The notes below the pieces were generated by a model, which made no database searches, had not been told where the DNA came from, and worked only from the letters and a program-made list of their open reading frames with translations. The position numbers and the translations under genes were made by a program. A stretch of DNA of 23,114 nt from a virus, in the IMG/VR virus record IMGVR_UViG_3300007760_000096, positions 1 to 23,114 of that record; one strand, 5' to 3'. Below, one piece after another: positions 13,998 through 20,312 of the stretch (positions are counted from its first letter, which is position 1; each line of letters opens with the position of its first letter).

Positions 13998-14942
13998 TCA
14001 AGCCGATTTGAGCGCCGACAGGTAGCTCTTGCCGTCGATTATCGGCACATTGATATGCAAGAACTCGCCTGATTTGTTCACGATCTGCAACCCATAACCG
14101 TGCGCGTGATGCGTTGGGCGAGCGTGCATGTAGTATTTACGCCGCTCACATAGGCAACCTGGGCACCAGGCCGATATCTCGCTGTCGTGCGTAGTCCTCG
14201 AGAACGACTGGCGCCGGTGAATGTGACCGACGACAGCGTTGCGAGCCAGGTCGTTGAGCGTCTTCTGTGTTGCGTGCATGGCGTGCGAATACCCATGCAG
14301 GAACAAGCACTTGCCGAGTTCGAGCGTGTTCCGCGTCTGGCCGCCACTCAGCGAGTCGTCGAGCGTGTGGATGTATTTGATGCCCCGCTCTTCTAGATGG
14401 AGCAGGTAACGCGGATCGAGAGATTTCAGCAGCAAACTGGCGTCGATCGAGCGGGACAGTGCCGCAGTCAGGCACCATCGCTCAACCCGTCGCTCGTGAT
14501 TCCCGCAGATGTAATACGTCGCCGCATCGGGGCACGCCTTCTGCACCTCGTCGAGAAACACATTAGCCGCGGTGATGTCATCGGTGTAACTGTAATCAGC
14601 TTCCGCGACATAGCCCATCGTGTGATGTTGAGCGAGGAACCCGCCGCAGTCAACGTGATCACCCAGTAACACGACCTCGCGAACACCATACTGAACCGCA
14701 TCCTGAAGCATCGCACGCACGGCCGCCTTATCAATGAATGTCCCATGTGTGTCTGGGATCACTAAACGGATATACGTCCCTCGTGGTGAAGTGGCTCGGC
14801 CTCTGGGGATCGTGAACTTCGCCCGTCTCTGCTCGGCCGCCGATTCATTCATCTGGTCGATTATCGCCAGTAGTTCAGCGTTCTTCTTCCGAAGCGACAC
14901 TAACTCTTTCGAGTCTGGCTGCGCCTTTAGTCGCTTAGCCAT
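13998..14942 (-). CDS. Calcineurin-like metallophosphoesterase
   Basis: A 314-residue phosphoesterase with all metal-binding motifs in order: VIPDTHG (Asp64, His66), LLGDHVDCGG (Asp95, Asp98), ICGNHERR (Asn148, His149), LHGYSH (His216) and VGHIHRRQ (His240, His242). Two metal ions are expected. Residues 1-45 are a charged coiled coil (KELVSLRKKNAELLAIIDQM). Its substrate could be a nucleotide, RNA or DNA end; phages often carry such enzymes next to nucleic-acid genes. It starts eight bases inside the end of the 84-residue gene and is the last gene before the strong terminator. The residue pattern is clear, the substrate is not. Confidence 0.88.
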   Translation of the reverse strand: MAKRLKAQPDSKELVSLRKKNAELLAIIDQMNESAAEQRRAKFTIPRGRATSPRGTYIRLVIPDTHGTFIDKAAVRAMLQDAVQYGVREVVLLGDHVDCGGFLAQHHTMGYVAEADYSYTDDITAANVFLDEVQKACPDAATYYICGNHERRVERWCLTAALSRSIDASLLLKSLDPRYLLHLEERGIKYIHTLDDSLSGGQTRNTLELGKCLFLHGYSHAMHATQKTLNDLARNAVVGHIHRRQSFSRTTHDSEISAWCPGCLCERRKYYMHARPTHHAHGYGLQIVNKSGEFLHINVPIIDGKSYLSALKSA

Positions 14943-15189
14943 CCGCCCGTCCCCTCGCGTTGAACCATCGCCTGAATGTCGGTTCAGTCACGTCTGGAGG
15001 AATGACACCAGCAGACCGCATCGCCCGAGATAAAGCCGACACTGACGTTAGCTTCGGATATTCGCCTCGAAGGTAAGCGTCAGACTCTGATTCAACGATC
15101 TCCTGCTCTTCCTTGGTGAGTCGAGCGAACCAGTTAGCATACCCAGTCGTCTTTGACTCGTAGTCGTCAAGTTTCTGCTTCCGTGCCAT
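14935..15189 (-). CDS. Small helical, probably DNA-binding protein
   Basis: An 84-residue protein: MARKQKLDDYESKTTGYANW, LTKEEQEIVESESDAYLRGE, then YPKLTSVSALSRAMRSAGVI and PTFRRWFNARGRADG. The second half reads as helix-turn-helix: a helix SVSALSRAM, a turn, and a basic helix TFRRWFNAR that could lie in the DNA groove. I do not assign a family. It overlaps the metallopeptidase gene before it by 23 bases and the phosphoesterase after it by eight, so it is co-translated with both. Confidence 0.6.
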   Translation of the reverse strand: MARKQKLDDYESKTTGYANWFARLTKEEQEIVESESDAYLRGEYPKLTSVSALSRAMRSAGVIPPDVTEPTFRRWFNARGRADG

Positions 15190-15457
15190 TGTCGTTGCCC
15201 TCTCGATATCCCAAGTGCCGATAGAGTATCCGTGCTAAATCGCTCGCAAACTCCGTTACGGTTTCCTCGCTTGCGTCCCAGATAGCGGCATGAGTGATCT
15301 CGTGAATTATAACCTCGAGCCGTTCTTCGTCCTTCAGGTCGGCCCGAATGCGGATCTGCTTATTCTGTCGATGCGGAGCATCAACGTCACCGCGTGCCGT
15401 CATGCCGTGACGAAACACAAGCATCCATCGCTTCCCTCGTATTGTGACGCGCCCCAT
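15167..15457 (-). CDS. Small zinc metallopeptidase-like protein (HExxH)
   Basis: A 96-residue protein with the zinc signature in VIIHEITHAAIWDA (HEITH, about residues 52-56), followed by an acidic helix EETVTEFASDLARILYRHLG in which a Glu or Asp may be the third ligand. The first 45 residues form a short strand-rich part (RWMLVFRHGMTARGD, NKQIRIRAD). The shape is like minimal SprT/ImmA-type 'minigluzincins'. Such phage proteins may cleave host regulators, but the target is unknown. The start ATG at 15457 lies 25 bases after the stop of the acetyltransferase gene and has only a weak ribosome site. Confidence 0.7.
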   Translation of the reverse strand: MGRVTIRGKRWMLVFRHGMTARGDVDAPHRQNKQIRIRADLKDEERLEVIIHEITHAAIWDASEETVTEFASDLARILYRHLGYREGNDNGTEAET

Positions 15458-15482
15458 GTCATCCCGTCCATGATTGAAGTGC

Positions 15483-16145
15483 CTAAGCGTCTTGCTTTTT
15501 AAGTTCCCGAATTAGCGTGATTAAAGCAACTGCAATCCGCGAGCGTCTCGCCTGACCGGCAAGACGAATGCGAAACGGCATTCCCTTACGATGCCTGACG
15601 AACCCCAAGAACTCGCCCACTACAACTTCACCAGTTCGCAGCGACACTTCGTAGACGTGACCGATGCGAAGATCATCGACCGGCACTGACTTCTGCTTGG
15701 GTCGCGCCGAATAGACGAAACGATACGCATCGATGTCTGGAGTTATCCACGCATTCTTATCGATTCGGATACAACTGAGCCCTTGTGATTTCAGGAAGAG
15801 TTGCGCCGGTGTGTTGAACTCAGCGACGTTGACCGCCAGTTCGCCTCGCCTATTCGGGTTCGGGTTCAGCTTGAGCTTGAGTTTATCGATCAGCATTGCC
15901 CCGAGTCCGATCCTCTGGTGATGTCTCTCAACGGCCAGGTTCAGCACTTCGATGCGTGATGGATGTAGTTCGTAGATAACAAACGCTCGCACTCTCTTAT
16001 CGACTTCCACGACCATCCCGATCGTGTTTCGCTGTTGCAGGCAGTATACGAAATGCTCCTCCGACCAGGGAAACCCGAAGCACTGCCGCTCGATCTCGAG
16101 CACTTCGATCATGTCGCGACGAATCATCCATCGATAATGTCTCAC
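15483..16145 (-). CDS. GNAT acetyltransferase fused to an SH3/Sm-like domain
   Basis: A 220-residue protein of two parts. Residues 1-147 are a RimI-type GNAT domain: MIEVLEIERQCFGFPWSEEH at the start, the motif A helix with QRIGLGAMLIDKL (acetyl-CoA loop, 77-89) and motif B NTPAQLFLKSQGL (111-123). Residues about 155-220 (VDDLRIGHVYEVSLRTGEVV, VGEFLGFVRH, FRIRLAG, then a final helix) have the order of a small beta barrel of SH3 or Sm type, which often binds RNA, DNA or protein. The GNAT part would acetylate a protein N-terminus or an amine; the tail may choose the target. The C-terminal extension is not normal for RimI. Confidence 0.82.
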   Translation of the reverse strand: MRHYRWMIRRDMIEVLEIERQCFGFPWSEEHFVYCLQQRNTIGMVVEVDKRVRAFVIYELHPSRIEVLNLAVERHHQRIGLGAMLIDKLKLKLNPNPNRRGELAVNVAEFNTPAQLFLKSQGLSCIRIDKNAWITPDIDAYRFVYSARPKQKSVPVDDLRIGHVYEVSLRTGEVVVGEFLGFVRHRKGMPFRIRLAGQARRSRIAVALITLIRELKKQDA

Positions 16146-16168
16146 GGTGCATCCTTTCGTTGGCTAGA

Positions 16169-16363
16169 TCACGACTGCCTCGGCACATGAAACCAGCGTC
16201 GGTTGTTTTTAATTTTAGAAATCGTCTGGAACGAGACGCCGAACTGTGCCGCGATAACCTTAAGCGTTTCGCCGTTCGCCAACCTCTGCCGAATCCTCGG
16301 GATAGCAGCCTCGGTCAGTTTCGCGTTTGGATTCTCGGCGCCTCGTCTAGATAGGCTAGTCAT
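16169..16363 (-). CDS. Stand-alone helix-turn-helix protein
   Basis: A 64-residue protein: RRGAENPNAKLTEAAIPRIR, LANGETLKVIAAQFGVSFQT, ISKIKNNRRWFHVPRQS. The phrase 'GxxNPxAKLTExxIxxIRxxxxxGe....IAxxFGVSxxTISxIxxxxxWxHV' is the DNA-binding domain usually found attached to phage HNH homing-type endonucleases. Here it stands alone. Its first twelve codons lie in the 36-bp direct repeat at 16330-16365, and the stop of the 95-residue gene overlaps its ATG region. It may be a transcriptional regulator, or a piece left from a larger endonuclease. Confidence 0.75.
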   Translation of the reverse strand: MTSLSRRGAENPNAKLTEAAIPRIRQRLANGETLKVIAAQFGVSFQTISKIKNNRRWFHVPRQS

Positions 16364-16365
16364 CG
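16330..16365. repeat. 36-bp direct repeat, copy 1 (start of HTH gene)
   Basis: Identical to 16676-16711 at 35 of 36 positions, with sharp ends on both sides. This copy encodes the end of the 95-residue protein (DD and stop) and the first twelve codons of the HTH protein. Confidence 0.9.
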
Positions 16366-16643
16366 GCCTCGTCCTCGTCTAATCGTGCAGACATCCATCG
16401 CATCCCCCGCGCTGCCGAGAGTATTAGCAACCCCAATGCTTCGGCCTTGTCTACGTCCATGCTGTACTCGGTTCCGTTCGACCTTCCCTCGCACGTCAGA
16501 AGGATGTGCCGACGTGGCGTTGAGTCGTCCCATCCCTCCGCGACCGTGATCGATCTTCCACATTCACCAATCGCGTATCCGTTGAAGTTGATCGAACCTG
16601 TTTCGTTGATCTCGTCGTATTCATCCTTGCTCCATGTACCCAT
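16356..16643 (-). CDS. Acidic protein of unknown function (95 aa)
   Basis: A 95-residue acidic protein. It begins MGTWSKDEYDEINETGSINF, continues with strand-like segments (YAIGECGRSITVAEGWDD, RHILLTCEGRSNG), and ends with a helix ALGLLILSAARGMRWMSARL and DEDEADD. I do not recognise it. The ATG at 16643 has GGGAG ten bases upstream. The leader is a near copy of the end of the RuvC-like gene, and the last codons are in the 36-bp repeat. It therefore occupies the same slot between 'RuvC end' and 'HTH start' as the zinc protein at 16702-16932. Confidence 0.65.
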   Translation of the reverse strand: MGTWSKDEYDEINETGSINFNGYAIGECGRSITVAEGWDDSTPRRHILLTCEGRSNGTEYSMDVDKAEALGLLILSAARGMRWMSARLDEDEADD

Positions 16644-16645
16644 CG

Positions 16646-16678
16646 CTATTTCACTCCCTGCGTTTCGTCAAACGTGAT
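16646..16678 (-). pseudogene. Fossil 3' end of a RuvC-like gene
   Basis: This 33-base stretch reads ITFDETQGVK and stop. The live RuvC-like gene ends ITYDETRGDK and stop, with the same CG-ATG spacing to the following gene. It is joined directly to the fossil HTH start at 16668-16709. It looks like the remainder of a second RuvC-like gene lost by recombination. Confidence 0.7.
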
Positions 16679-16709
16679 TCTCGGCGCCGCGTCTAGATAG
16701 GCTAGTCAT
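16668..16709 (-). pseudogene. Fossil 5' end of an HTH gene
   Basis: This open stretch reads MTSLSRRGAENHV and stop. The live HTH gene begins MTSLSRRGAENP. The match ends after GAEN, where the sequence passes into the RuvC 3' fragment. It sits behind the zinc protein exactly as the live HTH gene sits behind the 95-residue gene. Confidence 0.75.
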
Positions 16710-16711
16710 CG
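16676..16711. repeat. 36-bp direct repeat, copy 2 (end of zinc-protein gene)
   Basis: This copy differs from 16330-16365 at one base (G for T at 16688). It encodes the DD-stop end of the zinc protein and a truncated HTH start. Confidence 0.9.
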
Positions 16712-16932
16712 TCTGGTCGCTCGATTTTTCGTTGTGTTGCAAGGCACTCCCTCTGGGAGTCAAACGCCAAATCAGACTCGATCATGCAATCATTGCAGTC
16801 GTGCGGCCGATTGCCGTGATGACAAACGCCGACTTCTCCACACTGGCGGCACCATGCATAGTCCCAGTTCAATTCAACTGGCTTGTGGCATAGATCGCAA
16901 AGCCTGGGACAACCCACATCGTTGTCATCCAT
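16702..16932 (-). CDS. Cys/His-rich zinc-binding protein (76 aa)
   Basis: A 76-residue protein with closely spaced metal ligands: CPRLCDLCHKP (Cys8, 12, 15), WCRQCGEVGVCHHGNRP (Cys28, 31, His residues) and HDCNDCM (Cys46, 49). This fits one or two zinc knuckles of the treble-clef or ribbon type. The C-terminal third is a charged helix (DSQRECLATQRKIERPDDD). The ATG at 16932 has GGAG ten bases before it, inside the last codons of the RuvC-like gene. No catalytic motif is seen. Probable roles are nucleic-acid or protein binding. Confidence 0.65.
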   Translation of the reverse strand: MDDNDVGCPRLCDLCHKPVELNWDYAWCRQCGEVGVCHHGNRPHDCNDCMIESDLAFDSQRECLATQRKIERPDDD

Positions 16933-16934
16933 CG

Positions 16935-17414
16935 CTATTTATCTCCTCGCGTTTCGTCGTATGTGATCGCAACCCCCAACGCTGCCCAAACATCTAGGCT
17001 GACACCGTAGAGCGGTCCTGGCTTCGACTTAGTTCCAACCTGCGGCACCTTGCCGCCGCCCGTCGCCGGATAACGGTCGATGATCGCCTGTCTGATGTTC
17101 GCGTCCTTCGCCCGCATCGAATGGCAAAGGTGCATCTTCACGTCCGCGCGGTAGATCGCCGTGAAGGGTCCGCCCCATTGCTGGATGAATCGCCCAGTCC
17201 AAACGCAGGTTGCGAATACTTCTTTGCCGACTGCCATGCCGTAGGAAGCGACATGCTCGATTGCGAGATGATCCAGGTCTTTGTGCTCGTCCATCAACTC
17301 GAACATCCGATCTAGCATCACGTCGTTGCGGACCTTATCAAACGCGATCAATTCGCCAGCGTCGTATAGGACGTAGGCCGATTCGGTTGTGCCTGGATCG
17401 ATCGCGAGAATCAT
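16935..17414 (-). CDS. RuvC-like nuclease / Holliday junction resolvase
   Basis: A 159-residue protein of the RNase H fold. It begins MILAIDPGTTESAYVLYDAG with Asp6 on the first strand. It has LAIEHVASYG (Glu53) and, near the end, YGVSLDVWAALGVAITYDE (Asp141), the helix that provides the last acid in RuvC enzymes. Between them lie FATCVWTGRFIQQW and RADVKMHLCHSM (about 67-100), as in phage crossover-junction resolvases. It would cut branched DNA before packaging or during recombination. The ATG at 17414 overlaps the stop of the PP-loop gene (TAATG); an upstream start at 17459 would add unrelated residues and is rejected. Confidence 0.85.
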   Translation of the reverse strand: MILAIDPGTTESAYVLYDAGELIAFDKVRNDVMLDRMFELMDEHKDLDHLAIEHVASYGMAVGKEVFATCVWTGRFIQQWGGPFTAIYRADVKMHLCHSMRAKDANIRQAIIDRYPATGGGKVPQVGTKSKPGPLYGVSLDVWAALGVAITYDETRGDK

Positions 17415-18346
17415 TATGACTCCTTCGCAAACAACGACCGCGACGCGCACGATTGGCACGTCGGTGGGACGAACCCATCATGCTTCGGATCGTTGGGTGG
17501 CGCACAACCCCATTCGGCATGATGACCGTGTTCCCTCGCGATACGCTGCAAGATGTCGATCTTCTTTGAAACATCGGGCGCGTACTGGCGAATCAACTCC
17601 CGTTCGTCGCACGGTCCGTCCTTGTCGCTACGATCGGCATAGCATCCACAGCCGCACTCTAGGCTCATGTCCAGCGTTCCAGTGAATGGATTGAGTGGAA
17701 TGTCGAACGCCTTGCGGTATCGGCGCTGGTCATCAGTTGTCCAATGCAAGATCGGGGCAACCCATAGCTGATAGGGGTTGCTGATCCTGCCATCGTTTCG
17801 AATATACGATCCGCGTTGAATTTCACTCGCGTAGCCAAGCCGTCGCGTTGACTCTGCTACTCTCACGCCAGACATAAACGCGACCGGCCGAGCTGCGTCT
17901 TTGTGCTCTTTCGTCCAGCATTCCAAGACTCGTTGCTTGAGCCGCGAGAAAATCACCGTGTGCATTCCTGGGCCGGGCAGCCCCTTGTTCCTTACGAATT
18001 CCTCCATGTTGTCGCTGCGACTAGGAGAACGTCGCACTTCCTGTTTCCAGCCGAACAGTTTGCAGACTCGCCGCTGGTGTAACTTAGTCTTGAATGCCCC
18101 CGTCCGTGTGTTGATCGTGTAGACCGTTCCCGCGAACTTCGGGTGCAGGCTCGCGACATGGGCGCTACAGCCAGAGTCGTTGCCGCCCGAGTAGAGTGGA
18201 AGCATTGCGACCGCAAGGTGCTCTCCAAACGCCCGGTCGATGATCGCGTGCGACTCTGCGATCAGGTAATCCACAGACGGCGATTTCGGTCGCTCGATCT
18301 TCCATGCCCAACTCAGTAAGTCTGCTTTGGTGCCTGTAGCTTTCAT
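17414..18346 (-). CDS. PAPS-reductase / PP-loop family protein with Cys clusters
   Basis: A 310-residue protein of the adenine-nucleotide alpha-hydrolase (PP-loop) family. The ATP loop is LYSGGNDSGC (about 51-60). KLFGWKQEVRR and MSGVRVAESTRRLGYASEIQ follow, the latter being the family's 'G.R..ES..R' motif. The C-terminal third has LECGCGCYADRSDKDGPCDE and CQSCASRSLF, ligands that could hold an iron-sulphur cluster as in DndC or other PP-loop proteins that modify nucleic acids. Possible work includes sulphur transfer to DNA or RNA, or sulphonucleotide reduction. The ATG at 18346 (TGATG with the stop upstream) is chosen over a GTG three bases earlier, with AGGA seven bases before it. Confidence 0.82.
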   Translation of the reverse strand: MKATGTKADLLSWAWKIERPKSPSVDYLIAESHAIIDRAFGEHLAVAMLPLYSGGNDSGCSAHVASLHPKFAGTVYTINTRTGAFKTKLHQRRVCKLFGWKQEVRRSPSRSDNMEEFVRNKGLPGPGMHTVIFSRLKQRVLECWTKEHKDAARPVAFMSGVRVAESTRRLGYASEIQRGSYIRNDGRISNPYQLWVAPILHWTTDDQRRYRKAFDIPLNPFTGTLDMSLECGCGCYADRSDKDGPCDERELIRQYAPDVSKKIDILQRIAREHGHHAEWGCAPPNDPKHDGFVPPTCQSCASRSLFAKES

Positions 18347-18726
18347 CACGGGTTCCTGTCTGTGCCTTTCACTTTGCGACGATGGCCCTGGCTCACCTCC
18401 GCAATCTCAACGGCCAACCCCAACCGCGTGCCGTCCTCGCCGCGAAGCGTCACACCGCAGCCAACCTGCGTCGATCGCTTCAACTCGTCGCACTGTGACC
18501 AGTTCGCCTGATGCTTGACCGCTTCGCCTGTCTCTAGATTCCAAATCTCGTCAGGCGACGGGATGACACAATTGCAATTGAGACAGAATCGCGTCTGCGG
18601 GTCGCGAGAGAATTCACCGAACTCCCCGCCTGCGTGTGATTTGCAATCGGGGTTCGGGCATCGGTCGCGTGACTCGCAACGGATAGCTACTTGCTGCATA
18701 CTCAGTAACCGCAATTCGTTACTCAT
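18346..18726 (-). CDS. Zinc-ribbon protein of unknown function (126 aa)
   Basis: A 126-residue protein with a zinc site formed by CESRDRCPNPDCKSHAGG and FCLNCNC (Cys pairs about 22-42), plus DEIWNLETGEAVKHQ and a C-terminal beta part (LGLAVEIAEVSQGHRRKVKG). The ATG at 18726 is preceded by a perfect GGAGG; the ATG 12 bases earlier is part of that site and is not used. The first eight residues MSNELRLL are identical to those of the Dam methylase, because both starts lie in copies of the same 43-bp repeat. After residue eight the proteins are unrelated. Confidence 0.65.
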   Translation of the reverse strand: MSNELRLLSMQQVAIRCESRDRCPNPDCKSHAGGEFGEFSRDPQTRFCLNCNCVIPSPDEIWNLETGEAVKHQANWSQCDELKRSTQVGCGVTLRGEDGTRLGLAVEIAEVSQGHRRKVKGTDRNP

Positions 18727-18746
18727 CTGGTCCTCCATGATTCATG
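18704..18746. repeat. 43-bp direct repeat, copy A (translation-start module)
   Basis: Matches 19757-19799 at 41 of 43 positions. On the minus strand it holds CATGAATCATGGAGGAC, the GGAGG ribosome site, ATG and codons for MSNELRLL. Similarity ends sharply at both borders. Confidence 0.9.
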
Positions 18747-18911
18747 CTTTCCAGTGAATCGCACGCGAACTTCCGTTGGGACGTTCTCTTCGACCGTAAG
18801 TTGGATCCCGACGCAGTTCGTTCGTTCCTCTAGTGACAACTGGCTATCCAGCCCGACAACGCAGAGGCAATGAGTATTAAGTCTGTAAACACCGATTTGT
18901 CTCCCGATTTC
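18723..18911 (-). pseudogene. 62-codon open frame with no normal start
   Basis: This gap between the methylase stop (18916) and the start at 18726 is open in one frame for 62 codons and ends TGKHESWRTR-stop inside the 43-bp repeat. It reads as plausible protein, for example IGVYRLNTHCLCVVGLDSQL and EENVPTEVRVRFTGKHESW. There is no ATG or GTG in the first half. Only a TTG at codon 25, or a rare ATC start near a GGGAG, could begin it. It is probably the remnant of a gene whose 5' part was lost, or a gene with an unusual start. Confidence 0.4.
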
Positions 18912-18915
18912 TTAG

Positions 18916-19779
18916 TTAGAACAACGCACTCTCGTCTTTGACGACCAGACTGGGACCGTTGATCAACAACACCTCGGGCGCCGCCACCGAACCGCCTTTG
19001 TCGCGACGGCCCTGATTCACCATCGCCTTCGTCGCCTTGAGATGCCGCTTGGTCCAGCCGGCGTAGAGTTCATCCACGAGCGGATGGTCGTAATAGCTCA
19101 CGATCACCCGTGTCTTTTTGAATCGGCGAAGCTGCTCAGCCATTCGCCCGTGATCTTCGGCCGCAAAGTCATGCACATACTTGGCACCCTTCGTCACGTA
19201 GGGCGGATCGCAGTAAATCACGACACCAGGCGAATCCTCGATCCGCTCAAGCAGCTCGAACACATTCGCCTGCAGGATCGTCACTTCGCGAAGCCGCCGG
19301 CGGAACTCCGGTATTGTCTGAACTACGGACGAGAATCGCTTAGCAGCGTGTCCGCCGTTCTTTGTGAATCGACGACAGAACGAGTAGCCTACTTTCGTCG
19401 TCCCCGAGTCGCCATTTCGGCCCATCCAGCAGAAAACGAAGTAGTGAAAAGCTCGCTCGATTGTCGGCTCAAACTCGCTTTCCTTGACGACCAAGGCGGA
19501 TTCCCGAAACAACTCGTCCGACGTGATCATTCGGCGAAGTTGGCGGTATAGCCGCGGCCCTTCGGTCTCGTCCTTGATCACCCGGGCGAGGTTTACCAGG
19601 TCGGCGTTGAGGTCGTTTACCGTCTCCATCGAGCATTTCGGCTTCGAAAGCAGGACGGCCATTGAGCCGCACATCGGCTCCCAATACGCCGAATGCTGGC
19701 CCATTTCCTCAACGATATTCTTAGCCAGGTTTCGCTTGCTGCCGAACCATGGCGCGAGTAACCGCAATTCGTTACTCAT
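18916..19779 (-). CDS. DNA adenine-N6 methylase, Dam/D12 class
   Basis: A 287-residue methylase that adds a methyl group to adenine in DNA. APWFGSKRNLAKNI (9-22) is the D12-class start. YWEPMCGSMAVLLSKP is the S-adenosylmethionine motif I (FxxPFxGsga). VNDLNADLVNLARVI is the NDxnxxlxnfyrxi segment, and IYCDPPYVTKG carries the catalytic DPPY (191-194). The length is usual for Dam. A strong GGAGG site lies before the ATG. The gene has no partner restriction gene in the window, so the likely role is protection from host restriction or marking of replicated DNA. Its start overlaps the end of the HNH gene (ATGA). Confidence 0.93.
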   Translation of the reverse strand: MSNELRLLAPWFGSKRNLAKNIVEEMGQHSAYWEPMCGSMAVLLSKPKCSMETVNDLNADLVNLARVIKDETEGPRLYRQLRRMITSDELFRESALVVKESEFEPTIERAFHYFVFCWMGRNGDSGTTKVGYSFCRRFTKNGGHAAKRFSSVVQTIPEFRRRLREVTILQANVFELLERIEDSPGVVIYCDPPYVTKGAKYVHDFAAEDHGRMAEQLRRFKKTRVIVSYYDHPLVDELYAGWTKRHLKATKAMVNQGRRDKGGSVAAPEVLLINGPSLVVKDESALF

Positions 19780-19799
19780 TTAGTCCTCCATGATTCATG
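19757..19799. repeat. 43-bp direct repeat, copy B (start of Dam gene)
   Basis: Partner of 18704-18746, with two differences. It encodes the end HESWRTK-stop of the HNH protein and the MSNELRLL start of the methylase. Confidence 0.9.
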
Positions 19800-20312
19800 T
19801 ATCGCCAACAACCGCCGAACCATCACCGGCTTTATTCGGTCCATGACTTTGCGGGCTGTTCGTTTGCCACCCTTCCGCATCCGTTCGATCCGCTCGTGAA
19901 GATACTCGTGGCAATCAGCACAGATAACAATCAAGTCGCCAAATCGCTCTTGTCCAATTCGGTCGTAGTCGATGTGGTGAATGTTCAAATTGTGCGACGA
20001 CTGGCCGCGTGAGTCCGTGATGAATTCAGACGCCTTGAACATCGTCCCCATCGGTTTCGATCTCGGTTGCAACGTCCCGCACCATTCACAAACAAACGAG
20101 CGACCTACCCAAACAGCAGACTTTTCTCGCCATCGCTTTCGTCGCCTCCATCCGTCGCTTCTAAGATATTCCCGATGGCGTTGTGCGTTGATTTCGCGTT
20201 CTGTCTGTGCTCCACCTGCTCTTGCTTCAATTGCCGTTCGTGCTCTTGGGTTATCAACTTCGTCCTGTGCGTTTCCAGCCTCTGCCGCGCTGGGTCGTCC
20301 TTGGCTCGCCAT
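19776..20312 (-). CDS. HNH endonuclease, second copy type
   Basis: A 178-residue protein from an ATG at 20312, chosen because GGAGGG lies ten bases before it. The conserved part is HREYLRSDGWRRRKRWREKS, then VCEWCGTLQ (Cys75, Cys78), NIHHIDYDRIG (His112-His113, Asp115) and VICADCHEYLHERI (Cys131, Cys134, His135). This is the 'yLxSxxWxxxR...C..CG...HH..Y..G.E...dL..lC..CH...H' pattern of free-standing phage HNH nucleases. It overlaps the replication gene by 208 bases in another frame. Part of its conserved domain falls in the overlap, so the overlap is real. Its last codons lie in the 43-bp repeat. Confidence 0.82.
   Translation of the reverse strand: MASQGRPSAAEAGNAQDEVDNPRARTAIEARAGGAQTEREINAQRHREYLRSDGWRRRKRWREKSAVWVGRSFVCEWCGTLQPRSKPMGTMFKASEFITDSRGQSSHNLNIHHIDYDRIGQERFGDLIVICADCHEYLHERIERMRKGGKRTARKVMDRIKPVMVRRLLAIHESWRTK

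Noticed and set aside
16169-16363. HTH protein as part of a toxin-antitoxin pair
   Set aside because: No toxin-like partner lies next to it, and its sequence matches the DNA-binding part of HNH endonucleases better.
17414-17459. Earlier start for the RuvC-like protein
   Set aside because: The first 15 residues are unlike the family, and the ATG at 17414 overlaps the stop upstream and begins just before the DPG motif.
18727-18738. Start MEDQ for the zinc-ribbon protein
   Set aside because: That ATG is part of the sequence containing the GGAGG site for the next ATG, and the repeat copy before the methylase supports the later start.
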